Origin: Halarchaeum grantii
GTDB lineage: Archaea > Halobacteriota > Halobacteria > Halobacteriales > Halobacteriaceae
DNA length: 64,000 bases
Direction of reading: 5' to 3'
NCBI RefSeq assembly: GCF_014647455.2
Contig: NZ_BMPF01000002.1
Location: forward strand, 186,001 to 250,000
Shown here piece by piece: positions 15,391 through 24,436 of the stretch (the stretch's first letter is position 1; each line of letters begins with the position of its first letter). Below the pieces are notes generated by a model that was not told where the DNA came from, searched no databases, and was given only the letters and a program-made list of their open reading frames with translations. The position numbers were made by a program, and so were the translations under genes.

Positions 15391-16101
15391 ATGGAGACGG
15401 TCTACGAGCTGCTCGCGGACCTCCCGGACGAGGCGGCCCTGCGGGCGCCACCGGCGTCACTCTCGTCGCGGGACGTCCGGGCGACGGCGTACAAGGTCGG
15501 GAACTACCTGCGCTCGCGCGGCGTCCACGAGGGCTCTCGCGTCGGCGTCGCGGACGACGCGGACCCGAAGGTCGTCCTCGCGTTCCTCGGGTCGGCGCTC
15601 CTCGCGGCCCCCGTGACGTTCGCTCCGCCCGGGCGCTTCGACGGCCGCGCCGTCGTCGTGCCCACGGCGTCGCTCGACGGCTTCGACCTCGGGCCGGGCG
15701 GCCAGCGCGTCGGCTACGGCGCGAAGCCCGCCGACCCCGCGGACGGCCACTTCGAGGGCGGCGTCTGGAGCGAGAACCCGGCGTTCCCGCCGGTTCGATA
15801 CGGCGGCGACGTGCCGGCGCTCGCCGGCGGGACGGGTGCGGGCGACGACGAGGACGGCCCGAGTCAGCGCGCGCTCCTCGACGCCGCCGCCGACGTGGCC
15901 GCCGGCCTCGACGCCGACGACGCGCTCGCGGTGCGGGCGTCGTTCACGCGGCCGGGGACGGTCGTCGGCGTCCTCGGCGCGCTCCGCGCGGGCGCGACGG
16001 TGCTCCTGCCGGACGCCGAGGCGACCGGGACGGTGGCGCTCGCGGACGGCGACGGCGACGCGCCGGAAGCGGGGGTGTACCGCCCCGAGGAACTGTTCTA
16101 G
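15391..16101 (+). CDS. Truncated acyl-CoA synthetase-like (adenylate-forming) protein
   Basis: The 236-residue protein resembles only the N-terminal part of AMP-forming acyl-CoA synthetases: residues 33-80 match the early substrate-entry region, and 158-210 (SQRALLDAAADVAAGLDADD and GALRAGATVLLPD) match the part just after the ATP loop. The expected TSGTTG-PKG phosphate loop is replaced by ALAGGTGAGDDEDG, and the catalytic C-terminal half is absent. It is likely non-catalytic, perhaps a regulator or partner. The reading frame is intact with good halophilic codon use, so it is not an obvious pseudogene. Its stop overlaps the convergent aminotransferase stop (CTAG). Confidence 0.7.
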   Translation: METVYELLADLPDEAALRAPPASLSSRDVRATAYKVGNYLRSRGVHEGSRVGVADDADPKVVLAFLGSALLAAPVTFAPPGRFDGRAVVVPTASLDGFDLGPGGQRVGYGAKPADPADGHFEGGVWSENPAFPPVRYGGDVPALAGGTGAGDDEDGPSQRALLDAAADVAAGLDADDALAVRASFTRPGTVVGVLGALRAGATVLLPDAEATGTVALADGDGDAPEAGVYRPEELF

Positions 16102-17216
16102 GCCTCGGCGTCCGCGATGCCCTCGAGGAGGGCGTCGACGTCGCCGGGCGTGTTGAAGACGTGGAAGGAAGCCCGAACGGCGCCCGTCGGGAGCGCGCGC
16201 ACGACGACGTCGCGTTCTTTCAGGTTCGAAACGAGCGCCTCGGGGTCGTCGCTCTCGAAGGCGACGAGACCGGACTCGGGCGATGCGGGACCGAGGACGC
16301 GCTCGGCGCCGATACCGTCGACGAAGCGCTCGGTAAGCGCGTCGATGCGCTCTTGGATGGTTCCGAGGCCGAGTTCGGCGTGGACGTCGAGCGCCTCGCG
16401 GAGGCCGGCGTAGGGCGCGGGCGAGACGGTGCCGACTTCGAGGCGGCGCGCGCCCGCGTGAAACTCGTAGCCCGCGGCGTCGGGTTCGCGGACGCTCCGG
16501 TAGCCCACGTGGGCGGGTCCGAGGCGCTCGGCGGCTTCGGGGGCGACGTACAGGAAGCCCGCCCCCCACGGCCCGAGGAGCCACTTGTGGCCGGCGGCGG
16601 CGACGTAGTCCGCGCCCCACGCCTCGACCGGCATCGGGGCCTGTCCCGGGAGCTGGACGGCGTCGACGAGCACCTCCGCGCCCGCGTCGTGCGCCTCGGC
16701 GACGAGGTCCGCGACGGGGAGGCGGGTGCCGTGCGTCCACGTGAGCGCGGAGACGCAGACGAGGCGGGCGTCGCGGACGGCCTCGCGGTAGGCGTCGCGG
16801 TCGAGTCGCCCGCCCTCGGTGGGGACGACGCGCGTCCGGACGCCCTCGGTGTCGCGGAGGCGTCGCCACGGGAGGATGCCGGCGGAGTGCTCGACGTCCG
16901 TGCGGACGACGACGTCGCCCGGGTCCCAGTCGATCGCCGAGGCGATGCGGTTCACGCCGTCGGTGGTGGACTGGGTGAGCGCGACGTTCGCGGGGTCGGT
17001 CCCCACGAAGTCGCCGAGGCGCTCGCGGACGTCGTCGTAGAGCGCGTGCGCGGACCGATAGGGGTCGTCGCTCGCGTGCGCCTCGTACTCGTGGTGTTCG
17101 AGCGCGGTTTCGGTGGCGTCGACGACGCGGCGCGGTGACGGGCCGCTCGCGCCCGTGTTCAAGTAGACGGCGTCGTCGAGCGCCGGGACGTCGGCGCGGA
17201 GCGTCTCCGGGTCCAT
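16098..17216 (-). CDS. Class V aminotransferase (cysteine desulfurase-like fold)
   Basis: The 372-residue PLP enzyme has the N-terminal YLNTGASGPSP motif, DAVQLPGQ near the cofactor, and the PLP lysine in AAGHKWLLGPWGAGF. It belongs to the class V aminotransferase/SufS-like family, but the catalytic cysteine loop of a true desulfurase is not evident, so a lyase, desulfurase or aminotransferase role is possible. The start at 17216 (MDPETLRADV) fits the family. Convergent with the preceding gene, with overlapping stop codons. Confidence 0.87.
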   Translation of the reverse strand: MDPETLRADVPALDDAVYLNTGASGPSPRRVVDATETALEHHEYEAHASDDPYRSAHALYDDVRERLGDFVGTDPANVALTQSTTDGVNRIASAIDWDPGDVVVRTDVEHSAGILPWRRLRDTEGVRTRVVPTEGGRLDRDAYREAVRDARLVCVSALTWTHGTRLPVADLVAEAHDAGAEVLVDAVQLPGQAPMPVEAWGADYVAAAGHKWLLGPWGAGFLYVAPEAAERLGPAHVGYRSVREPDAAGYEFHAGARRLEVGTVSPAPYAGLREALDVHAELGLGTIQERIDALTERFVDGIGAERVLGPASPESGLVAFESDDPEALVSNLKERDVVVRALPTGAVRASFHVFNTPGDVDALLEGIADAEA

Positions 17217-17255
17217 ACGGGAGGCGTGGGTCCGCACGCCAATACCGTTGGGGGG

Positions 17256-17783
17256 TCAGTCGGCGGCGGCGCGAACGCCGATCCGCTCGCGGATGGGCGC
17301 GGCGACGGCGTCAGGCGCGGTTTCGAACCAGCGCGCTTCGGCGATCTCCGGGGCTGGGTCGAGGTCCGTGCCGAACGGTTCGCCCTCGAAGTGGACCCAG
17401 AGGCCCTCGGTGCCGTCGCCCGCCTCGACGAGGGAGAAGGACTGGCGGCGCGCGTGGAACGCGCCGGTGAGCTCGCACTCGATGCCGAGCTGGTCGGCGA
17501 CGTGGCGTTTGGCGGTCTGTTCGTGCGTCTCGTGTCGGGACAGCCCCCCGCCGGGCAGGTCCCAGACGTCCGGGTTGTCCCGATACCTGACGAGTAACGC
17601 CCGCCCGTCGCGTTCGAGGAGCGTGCGCGTGCCGCCGAGGCGCCCCTCGCTCGCGCTCGCCATGCATTCGACGAGGGCCTCCTCCGGCACGACGGTCTCC
17701 TCTTCGACGACGGGGAACCGACCGTACGACTCGCGCAACTGGTCGAGCGTCGTCTCGACAGTCGCGCTCCCCTCTCGCGACAT
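17256..17783 (-). CDS. Nudix-fold protein with degenerate Nudix box
   Basis: The 175-residue protein has the Nudix fold, with DVWDLPGGGLSRHE starting the Nudix box. The key stretch that should read R-E-U-x-E-E-x-G-U reads R-H-V-A-D-Q-L-G-I, so two metal-binding glutamates are replaced (Glu to His and Glu-Glu to Asp-Gln). Hydrolase activity is doubtful. An N-terminal domain of about 70 residues precedes the fold. The start at 17783 (MSREGSATVETT) was chosen over a longer frame. It is upstream of korA in the opposite direction. Confidence 0.82.
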   Translation of the reverse strand: MSREGSATVETTLDQLRESYGRFPVVEEETVVPEEALVECMASASEGRLGGTRTLLERDGRALLVRYRDNPDVWDLPGGGLSRHETHEQTAKRHVADQLGIECELTGAFHARRQSFSLVEAGDGTEGLWVHFEGEPFGTDLDPAPEIAEARWFETAPDAVAAPIRERIGVRAAAD

Positions 17784-17942
17784 ACGGTGTGCGGTAAGCG
17801 CTTCGACGGCGAAAACTATTTGGGTTGATGTCAGCCAACCGGCGAGGCGGCGACCCCCGCCGCGTCCGCCGTCGAATCGACGATTAACTCGGCAGAGAGT
17901 ACCGTATTCGGCCACACAGAGGGTATCGTTCCTTCAGAAGTC

Positions 17943-17948
17943 TTTTGC
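17943..17948 (+). promoter_or_regulatory. Box A of korA
   Basis: TTTTGC lies 26-31 nt before the korA ATG, in the standard position for a leaderless transcript. The rest of the 190-bp gap between the Nudix gene and korA shows no other gene. Confidence 0.5.
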
Positions 17949-17973
17949 TTGCCCGCTCAGAAGCGACACCCAC

Positions 17974-19725
17974 ATGCACGACGACCTGAACTGGGCCATC
18001 GGCGGCGAAGCCGGCGATGGAATCGACTCTACCGGGAAAGTGTTCGCGCAGGCACTCTCCCGCGCCGGTCGCCACGTCTTCACCTCCAAGGACTTCGCGT
18101 CCCGAATCCGAGGTGGCTACACCGCCTACAAGGTTCGCACGTCGGTCGACAAAGTACAGAGCGTCGTCGACCGCCTCGACGTCCTCATCGCGCTCACCGA
18201 ACGCACCGTCGAGGAGAACCTCGACGAGCTCCACGAGGGCTCCGTCATCATCTACGACGGTGAGCGCACCGAGTTCAGCGGCTTCGAGGTCCCCGAGGGA
18301 ATGGTCGGCCTCGACATCCCGCTGAAGTCGCTGGCCGAGGACGCCGGCGGCGCGCTGATGCGCAACGTCGTCGCGCTCGGCGCCGTCTGCGAGGTCGCCG
18401 AGTTCCCCATCGAGAACCTCGACGAGTCGCTGCGCAAGCGCTTCGGCTCGAAGGGCGAGAAGATCGTCGAGAACAACAAGGAGGCCGCGCGCCTCGGCGC
18501 CGACTACGTCGACGAGCACTACGCGGACGACGTCGGCACGCTCGACTACGAGCTGGAAACGACGGACAACGACTACGTCCTCCTGAACGGCGACGAAGCC
18601 ATCGGGATGGGCGCCATCGCCGCCGGCTGTAAGTTCTACTCCGGCTACCCCATCACGCCCGCGACGGACGTGATGACCTACCTGAAGGGCCGCATCGAGG
18701 AGTTCGGCGGCCACGTCGTTCAGGCCGAGGACGAGCTCTCCGCCATCAACATGGCGCTCGGCGCCGCGCGCGCCGGTGCGCGCTCGATGACCGCGACGAG
18801 CGGTCCGGGTATCGACCTGATGAGCGAGACGTTCGGCCTCGTCGCCACCTCGGAGACGCCACTCGTCATCGCGGACGTCATGCGCTCGGGTCCCTCCACG
18901 GGGATGCCGACGAAGCAGGAGCAGGGCGACCTGAACATGCTCCTCTACGGTGGCCACGGTGAGATTCCCCGGTTCGTCGTCGCGCCCACCACCGTCGCGG
19001 ACTGCTTCCACAAGACGGTGGAGGCGTTCAACCTCGCGGAGAAGTACCAGACCCCGGTCTACATCGCGGCCGACCTCTCGATGGCCGTCACCGAGGAGAC
19101 GTTCGCGCCCGAGGAGTTCGATATGGACGCGGTGGAGATCGACCGCGGGAAGGTCGTCGACGAGGACGAGATCTCCAAGTGGCAGAACGAGAAGGACCAG
19201 TTCAAGCCCCACGCGGTCACCGCCGACGGCGTCAGCCCGCGCGCCTTCCCCGGCACGGAGGGCGGCGTCCACATGAGCACCGGCCTCGAGCACGACGATC
19301 TCGGCCGCCGGACGGAGGACACCGACGAGCGCATCGAGCAGGTCGACAAGCGCAACCGGAAGGTCGAGACCGCACGGGAGGAGGAGGACTGGAGCCCGGT
19401 CGAGTACGGCGACTCGGACGCGGACACGCTCGTCATCTCGTGGGGGTCGAACGAGGGCGCTCTCGTCGAAGCCCTCGACTTCCTCGAGGAGGACGGCGTG
19501 GACGTTCGCGTCCTCTCCGTCCCCTACATCTTCCCGCGTCCCGACCTCTCGACGGCCGTCGAGGACGCGGAGACGACCATCGTCGTCGAGTGTAACGCCA
19601 CCGGTCAGTTCGCGGACGTCATCGAGAAGGACGTCCTCGAGCGCGTCGACCGCATCAACAAGTACAACGGCGTCCGCTTCAAGGCGGACGAGCTCGCAAA
19701 CGACATCAAGGAGGTTCTCGCATGA
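17974..19725 (+). CDS. korA: 2-oxoacid:ferredoxin oxidoreductase, fused gamma-alpha subunit
   Basis: The 583-residue subunit starts with the gamma-type domain (WAIGGEAGDGIDSTGKVFAQ, residues about 5-180), followed by the pyrimidine-binding alpha domain with GYPITPATDVMTYL and the ATSGPGIDLM motif. With KorB it oxidises a 2-oxoacid (most likely 2-oxoglutarate, possibly pyruvate) to acyl-CoA, reducing ferredoxin. Haloarchaea use such two-subunit enzymes instead of dehydrogenase complexes. The ATG at 17974 sits 26 nt after a box A. Its stop overlaps korB by four bases. Confidence 0.92.
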   Translation: MHDDLNWAIGGEAGDGIDSTGKVFAQALSRAGRHVFTSKDFASRIRGGYTAYKVRTSVDKVQSVVDRLDVLIALTERTVEENLDELHEGSVIIYDGERTEFSGFEVPEGMVGLDIPLKSLAEDAGGALMRNVVALGAVCEVAEFPIENLDESLRKRFGSKGEKIVENNKEAARLGADYVDEHYADDVGTLDYELETTDNDYVLLNGDEAIGMGAIAAGCKFYSGYPITPATDVMTYLKGRIEEFGGHVVQAEDELSAINMALGAARAGARSMTATSGPGIDLMSETFGLVATSETPLVIADVMRSGPSTGMPTKQEQGDLNMLLYGGHGEIPRFVVAPTTVADCFHKTVEAFNLAEKYQTPVYIAADLSMAVTEETFAPEEFDMDAVEIDRGKVVDEDEISKWQNEKDQFKPHAVTADGVSPRAFPGTEGGVHMSTGLEHDDLGRRTEDTDERIEQVDKRNRKVETAREEEDWSPVEYGDSDADTLVISWGSNEGALVEALDFLEEDGVDVRVLSVPYIFPRPDLSTAVEDAETTIVVECNATGQFADVIEKDVLERVDRINKYNGVRFKADELANDIKEVLA

Positions 19726-20588
19726 GCTCCGACGTTCGCTTCACAGACTTCAAATCCGACAAGCAGCCGACGTGGTGTCCGGGGTGCGGTGACTTCGGCA
19801 CGATGAACGGCATCATGAAGGGTCTCGCCGAGACCGGCAATTCGCCCGACGATACGTTCGTCGTCGCCGGTATCGGCTGCAGTGGGAAGATCGGCACGTA
19901 CCTGCGCTCCTACGCCCTCCACGGCGTCCACGGGCGCGCCCTGCCGGTCGGCACGGGCGTGAAGATCGCCAACCCCGACATCGAGGTCGTCGTCGCGGGC
20001 GGCGACGGTGACGGCTACTCCATCGGTGCCGGCCACTTCATCCACGCCGTCCGCCGGAACATCGACATCACGTACGTCGTGATGGACAACCGCATCTACG
20101 GGCTCACGAAGGGGCAGGCCTCGCCGACGAGCCGCGAGGACTTCGAGACCGCGACGACGCCGGAGGGCCCGAAGCAGCCGCCGGTCAACCCGCTCGCGCT
20201 CGCGCTCTCCGCCGGCGGGAGCTTCATCGCGCAGTCCTTCTCCTCGAACGCCCTGCGCCACCAGGAGATCGTCCAGAAGGCCATCGAGCACGACGGCTTC
20301 TCGCTCGTCAACACCTTCAGCCCCTGCGTGACCTTCAACGACGTCGACACCTACGACTACTTCCGCGACTCCATCGTCGACCTGGACGAGACGGAGCACG
20401 ACCCGACCGACCGGGACGCCGCGAAGGAGAAGATCCTCGACAGCGAGAAGGAGTACATCGGCGTGCTCTGGGAGGACGAGGACGCGGTCGACTACAACAC
20501 CGCCCACGGCGTCGAGGGCAACATGGCGGACATCGACGAGTCCGGCGCCCCCGAGGGCGCGACCGACCTCGTCCGGGAGTTCTACTGA
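19722..20588 (+). CDS. korB: 2-oxoacid:ferredoxin oxidoreductase, beta (TPP) subunit
   Basis: A 288-residue thiamine-diphosphate subunit. It has the cysteine motif WCPGCGDFG, GIGCSGKIGTYL, and the TPP/Mg motif GGDGDGYSIGAGHF ending in DNRIYGLTKGQASPTS. It works with KorA, to which it is translationally coupled (ATGA overlap). The two-subunit form lacks a separate ferredoxin-like delta subunit, as is usual for the haloarchaeal enzymes; the Fe-S cluster is bound by the cysteines here. Confidence 0.93.
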   Translation: MSSDVRFTDFKSDKQPTWCPGCGDFGTMNGIMKGLAETGNSPDDTFVVAGIGCSGKIGTYLRSYALHGVHGRALPVGTGVKIANPDIEVVVAGGDGDGYSIGAGHFIHAVRRNIDITYVVMDNRIYGLTKGQASPTSREDFETATTPEGPKQPPVNPLALALSAGGSFIAQSFSSNALRHQEIVQKAIEHDGFSLVNTFSPCVTFNDVDTYDYFRDSIVDLDETEHDPTDRDAAKEKILDSEKEYIGVLWEDEDAVDYNTAHGVEGNMADIDESGAPEGATDLVREFY

Positions 20589-20714
20589 GCGGCCCCCGGA
20601 CGCGGTGACGCCGCCGCTGCGGTCGGTGAACCACAGCTATTTTGCGGATGGTGCGCGGCCATCGGGACGAACGATGACGCGACGACAGATGACGCGACGC
20701 GGGGGCGGAGTCCG

Positions 20715-21611
20715 ATGACCGAGACGAGCACGCGACGAGACGTCCTTCGAGGGGTCGGCGTCGCGGTGACGGGCGTCGCCGTCGCGGGCTGTTCGACGGG
20801 CGGTAGTTCGGGCGACGGATCCGGCGGGAGCGACGGCGGCGAGGAGCAGTCGGGCTCGTGGTTCCCGTCGCCGGACGCGCTCGGCACGTCGGGACCCTAC
20901 CGGTCGCAGTACGGTGACGTCGCTGCGCTCCGGTCGGCCGCCTCCTCCGTGGACGCGACGAGCGTGGTCGAGAGCCGCATGGGCGCGAGCGCGGCGACCC
21001 GACTCGTCTCGGACCCGAGCAGCATCGAGGCCGTCGGGCGCGCGGCGGCGGCGAGCGGCACCGACCAGTTCCTCGCGGTCGCGGGGACGTTCGCGGCGTC
21101 CGACGTCCGGACGTCCTTCGAGTCCGTGGAGACGCAGGGGACGACGACGGTCGGTTCGTACACCGTCCACCGACTCGGCAACGAGAACGTGCTCGGGGTG
21201 CGGGACGGCGTCGCCATCGCGGCGTCGGACGCCGACACCGTTCGGACGGTCGCGGACGTGCGCGCCGGTGAGGCCGACTCCTACGCGGACGCCGTCCCGA
21301 TGTACGCGGAGACGGCGGCGCCGCTCGCGGACGCGCACCTGCGGACGCTTCGCCCCGTGCGGTCGAACGCGACCGCGACCTTCGAAGGCCTGCGGTTCCG
21401 CGGCCAGAGCATGACGGTCGTGGACGGCGAACTGCGTGTGGTCGCGGCGCTGTGCTTCGAGGACGACGCGAGCGTTCCCGAGTCCGAGATTCGGGACCGG
21501 GTGTCGTCGAGCACGGAGGGGAGCGAGAGCTCGACGCTCGAGTCGGTGACCGTCGAGGGGCGCGTGGCGGTCGTAACGGTGACGCAACCGCTCTCGCGAC
21601 TGTCGGGCTGA
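20715..21611 (+). CDS. Secreted haloarchaeal lipoprotein of unknown function
   Basis: The 298-residue protein begins with a twin-arginine-like signal (STRRDVLRGVGVAVTG) and the lipobox VAGC, followed by a Ser/Gly/Asp-rich linker, so it is predicted to be lipid-anchored at the outer face of the membrane. The mature part is acidic and shows no enzyme motif that I recognise. The upstream region holds a 12-bp direct repeat (GATGACGCGACG) at 20673-20684 and 20688-20699. It is not obviously in an operon with its neighbours. Confidence 0.82.
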   Translation: MTETSTRRDVLRGVGVAVTGVAVAGCSTGGSSGDGSGGSDGGEEQSGSWFPSPDALGTSGPYRSQYGDVAALRSAASSVDATSVVESRMGASAATRLVSDPSSIEAVGRAAAASGTDQFLAVAGTFAASDVRTSFESVETQGTTTVGSYTVHRLGNENVLGVRDGVAIAASDADTVRTVADVRAGEADSYADAVPMYAETAAPLADAHLRTLRPVRSNATATFEGLRFRGQSMTVVDGELRVVAALCFEDDASVPESEIRDRVSSSTEGSESSTLESVTVEGRVAVVTVTQPLSRLSG

Positions 21612-21727
21612 CGCGAGCGCCGGGCGTCTGACGACCGGCGATAAGTGTCCCCGGAGAAACGTCGGAATAGCGCCGGTGAGGCGGCTATTCAGCAAGACTG
21701 ATTAGCGCGTCGTGGGTTCGGTTGTGT

Positions 21728-22990
21728 ATGACTGACCACTTCGACGTGGTTATCGCCGGGGCAGGTCCCGCCGGCGCGCAGTGCGCCCGGGACCTCGCTG
21801 AACGCGACTACGACGTCCTCGTCTTGGAGACGGAGAACGAGGACGACTTCCCGCGCCAGAGCAACAAGTCCACCGCCGGGACCTTCCCCTCGATGATGGG
21901 CGCGTTCGGCGTCCCCGACGACGTCGTGATGAACTTCACGGACAGCGTCGTCATCGAGTCGCCCAACGACCACTTCGCGCAGACGCAGCCGGGCGCCGTC
22001 CTCGAGTTCGGGGACTTCAAGCGCTTCCTCGTGCGCGACGGGCGCGAGGCGGGTGCGGAGTACCGCTTCGACTCGCGCGCGACCGCGCCCATCACGGAGA
22101 ACGGCAGCGTGGTCGGCGTCCGCTACAACGGCGACGAGGAGGTTCGCGCGGACGTCGTCGTGGACGCGACGGGGCCGGCGGCGCCGCTCGCGAAGCAACT
22201 CGGCGTCGTCGACCTCGAGCGCGAGAACCAGGCCATCGGCATCGAGTGGGAGATGGAGGGCGTCGAGGTGGACCACCCCGACTACGCGGACCTGACGGAC
22301 GCGATGATGCTCCGCCTCGACCACGACCTCGCCCCCGGTGGCTACTCGTGGATCTTCCACACGGGCGGCGACACCGCGAAGGTCGGTCTCTGCTACATCC
22401 AGAACGAGAAGTACCACTCGAACAAGGAGGGCCTCAGCATCGACGGCTTCCTCGAGAAGTGGCTGGACAACGACCCCCGCTTCGCGGACGCGGAGAAAAT
22501 CGCGGGCAAGCAGCACCGGGGGAGCGCACACATCCAGCCGCCGGGGAGCCTCTCGACGGACGGTTTCATGGCCATCGGCGACACCGTCCCCTCCATCGAC
22601 CCGCTCTGGGGCGAGGGCATCCACAAGGGCATGAAGTCCGCGCGCGCCGCCGCCGTCACCGCCGACCGCTGTCTCACCGGGGGGACGGACACGTCCGCCG
22701 AGGAGATGGCGATCTACGACGAGCTCTGGCATCGCGACGTCGCGCCGGACGCGGGCGTCCGCCTCCTCATGACGCACCTGCTCTACTACGCGCCGAACGA
22801 GCGCTACGATCGGCTCATGCGCGACATCAACACGATGGACCTCGACACGCTCGCGAACGTGAACAACGGGAGCCCGCGCGCCATCGCGAAGCTCCTTCAC
22901 CGCGAGGACCTCTCGCTCCTCCGGGACTTCGTGCGCGACGACACGGAAATCGTGAAGGTCGGCCTGAAAGACGTCATCCCCTTCCTCTAG
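21728..22990 (+). CDS. Digeranylgeranylglycerophospholipid reductase-like flavoprotein
   Basis: The 420-residue geranylgeranyl reductase family protein has the FAD motif GAGPAGAQCARDLAE (from residue 10) and the second FAD motif MAIGDTVPSIDPLWGEGIH. It is closer in layout to the archaeal lipid reductases that hydrogenate the double bonds of ether-lipid chains than the paralogue at 400-1770. The ATG at 21728 follows a short leader. Membrane-associated action is inferred from the family. Confidence 0.88.
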   Translation: MTDHFDVVIAGAGPAGAQCARDLAERDYDVLVLETENEDDFPRQSNKSTAGTFPSMMGAFGVPDDVVMNFTDSVVIESPNDHFAQTQPGAVLEFGDFKRFLVRDGREAGAEYRFDSRATAPITENGSVVGVRYNGDEEVRADVVVDATGPAAPLAKQLGVVDLERENQAIGIEWEMEGVEVDHPDYADLTDAMMLRLDHDLAPGGYSWIFHTGGDTAKVGLCYIQNEKYHSNKEGLSIDGFLEKWLDNDPRFADAEKIAGKQHRGSAHIQPPGSLSTDGFMAIGDTVPSIDPLWGEGIHKGMKSARAAAVTADRCLTGGTDTSAEEMAIYDELWHRDVAPDAGVRLLMTHLLYYAPNERYDRLMRDINTMDLDTLANVNNGSPRAIAKLLHREDLSLLRDFVRDDTEIVKVGLKDVIPFL

Positions 22991-23027
22991 CGCGTCGCTT
23001 TTTGCGCGAGCGCGCCTCCGCTCGCGT

Positions 23028-24125
23028 GTGAACTACGAGGAGCCGCTGTTCTTCACGGTGATGCAGTACGCGGAGGCGGCGGAGCGCGACGTCGTCGACA
23101 TGGTCTCGGGGAACCCGGACTGGGGCGCGCCCGACGGCGTCGGCGAGGGCCTCCACGACTACGCGGAGACGGGCGGCGAGGCGTTCCAGTACCCGCCGAG
23201 CGACGGCCTCCGGGAGCTCCGCGAGCGCATCGCGACGCGGCGCGGCGTCGACACCGAGCGCGTCGTCGTGACGAACGGCGGCGCGATGGCGAACACGCTC
23301 GGGATGGCGCGCGCGCTCGAACGCAGGTCGGGCGACGAGGTGCTCCTGACGGACCCCGTCTACCCTTACTACCCGGGGAAGGCAGAGATGCTCGACGGGA
23401 CGACGCGCTTCGTCCCCGTGGACGAGGAGGGCGCGCTCGATCCAGCGGACGTCCGCGCGGCGGCGAGCGACGAGACCGCGTGCATCGTCGTGAACACGCC
23501 GAACAACCCGACCGGCCGCGTCTATCGGGAGGAGACGCTGCGCGAACTCGCCGCGGTCGCCGAGGCGCACGACGCGCTCCTCGTCAGCGACGAGGTGTAC
23601 GACCACTTCGACTTCACCGGCGAGTTCACGTCGGCGCTCGCCATCGACTCCGAGCACGTCGTCGTCACCAACTCCTTCTCGAAGACGTACGCCATCACGG
23701 GCTTTCGCGTCGGCTACGCGATCCTCCCGAAGCGCGACGCGCCGGCGGCGCGCACCCGGAACATGCTGACGAACGTCGCGACGAGTCGCCCCGCGCAGGC
23801 CGCCGTCCTGCACGCCTTGAAGACGACGGACGCCGACTACCACGAGGCGAACCGCGAGCGCCTCCGCGAGCGCGTCGACTCCTTTACGGCCGCCCTCGAC
23901 GAGGCCGGCGCGGAGTACTCGACGCCCGAGGGCGCCTTCTACGTGCTCGCGAAGTTCCCCGACTACCCGGGGACGATGGCGAACGTGAAACGCCTCGTCG
24001 ACGAGGCCGGCGTCGCGGGGATGCCCGGCGAGGCGTTCGGCGACGCCCGCAGCGAGTGGCTCCGCTTCGCGCTCGTCACACCGCGCGTCGACGCCGCCGC
24101 CGAGCGCCTCGCCGAGTTCTTCTAA
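23028..24125 (+). CDS. Class I/II pyridoxal-phosphate aminotransferase
   Basis: The 365-residue fold-type I aminotransferase shows VNTPNNPTGRVY, SDEVYDHFDF and the PLP lysine in SNSFSKTYAITGFRVGY. It transfers amino groups between amino acids and 2-oxoacids (aspartate or aromatic type; specificity not readable). The start codon is GTG at 23028, giving MNYEEPLFF. A palindromic post-stop element and a large hairpin array follow its stop codon. Confidence 0.9.
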   Translation: MNYEEPLFFTVMQYAEAAERDVVDMVSGNPDWGAPDGVGEGLHDYAETGGEAFQYPPSDGLRELRERIATRRGVDTERVVVTNGGAMANTLGMARALERRSGDEVLLTDPVYPYYPGKAEMLDGTTRFVPVDEEGALDPADVRAAASDETACIVVNTPNNPTGRVYREETLRELAAVAEAHDALLVSDEVYDHFDFTGEFTSALAIDSEHVVVTNSFSKTYAITGFRVGYAILPKRDAPAARTRNMLTNVATSRPAQAAVLHALKTTDADYHEANRERLRERVDSFTAALDEAGAEYSTPEGAFYVLAKFPDYPGTMANVKRLVDEAGVAGMPGEAFGDARSEWLRFALVTPRVDAAAERLAEFF

Positions 24126-24173
24126 ACGACCTTTTGCTGCAGGCGCTTCGCGCCTTGGCAAAAGCTCGACCAC
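24126..24173. terminator. Post-stop palindromic element, copy 2
   Basis: Directly after the aminotransferase TAA, CTTTTGC (24131-24137) pairs with GCAAAAG (24158-24164) around an inner GGCGC-TTC-GCGCC hairpin (24142-24154). The words ACGACCTTTT and AAAAGCTCGACCA are shared, in the same order, with the element directly after phoU at 10061. It is probably a terminator that begins the array described next. Confidence 0.75.
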
Positions 24174-24436
24174 TGTAGGAAGCAACGCTTCCTACCGTTC
24201 AGTCAGAACGCTCCGCGTTCTGACGACAAAAGCCGTCGTCACCCCCTTCGGGGGTTCCTCGGCCTCGCCTTCGGCGAGTCAATCGGCGACCTTCCGGGCT
24301 CTCCGAGCCGCTCGGTCGCCGAACGCTTGCACCATGGATTGTTCAGCACAGCCACTGTATCGAACGTCTGCGCTGCGGTCTGCGGTCCGGCGTGCTCGCG
24401 CGAAGCGCGAGTTTCATCGGTCGCCTTCGGCGACCG
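24142..24436. repeat. Dense array of trinucleotide-loop inverted repeats
   Basis: Nine inverted repeats lie within 300 bp: 24142-24154 (loop TTC), 24175-24195 (9-bp arms, AAC), 24202-24224 (10 bp, TCC), 24221-24241 (7 bp, longer loop), 24241-24255 (6 bp, TTC), 24264-24278 (6 bp, TTC), a nested pair 24283-24322 outer (9 bp) with 24297-24309 inner (TCC), 24395-24411 (7 bp, GAA) and 24418-24436 (8 bp, TTC). All listed arms are perfect, and seven of the eight triloops give C-GNA-G on one strand. No gene is supported here; the open frames crossing the array are artefacts. Confidence 0.88.
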
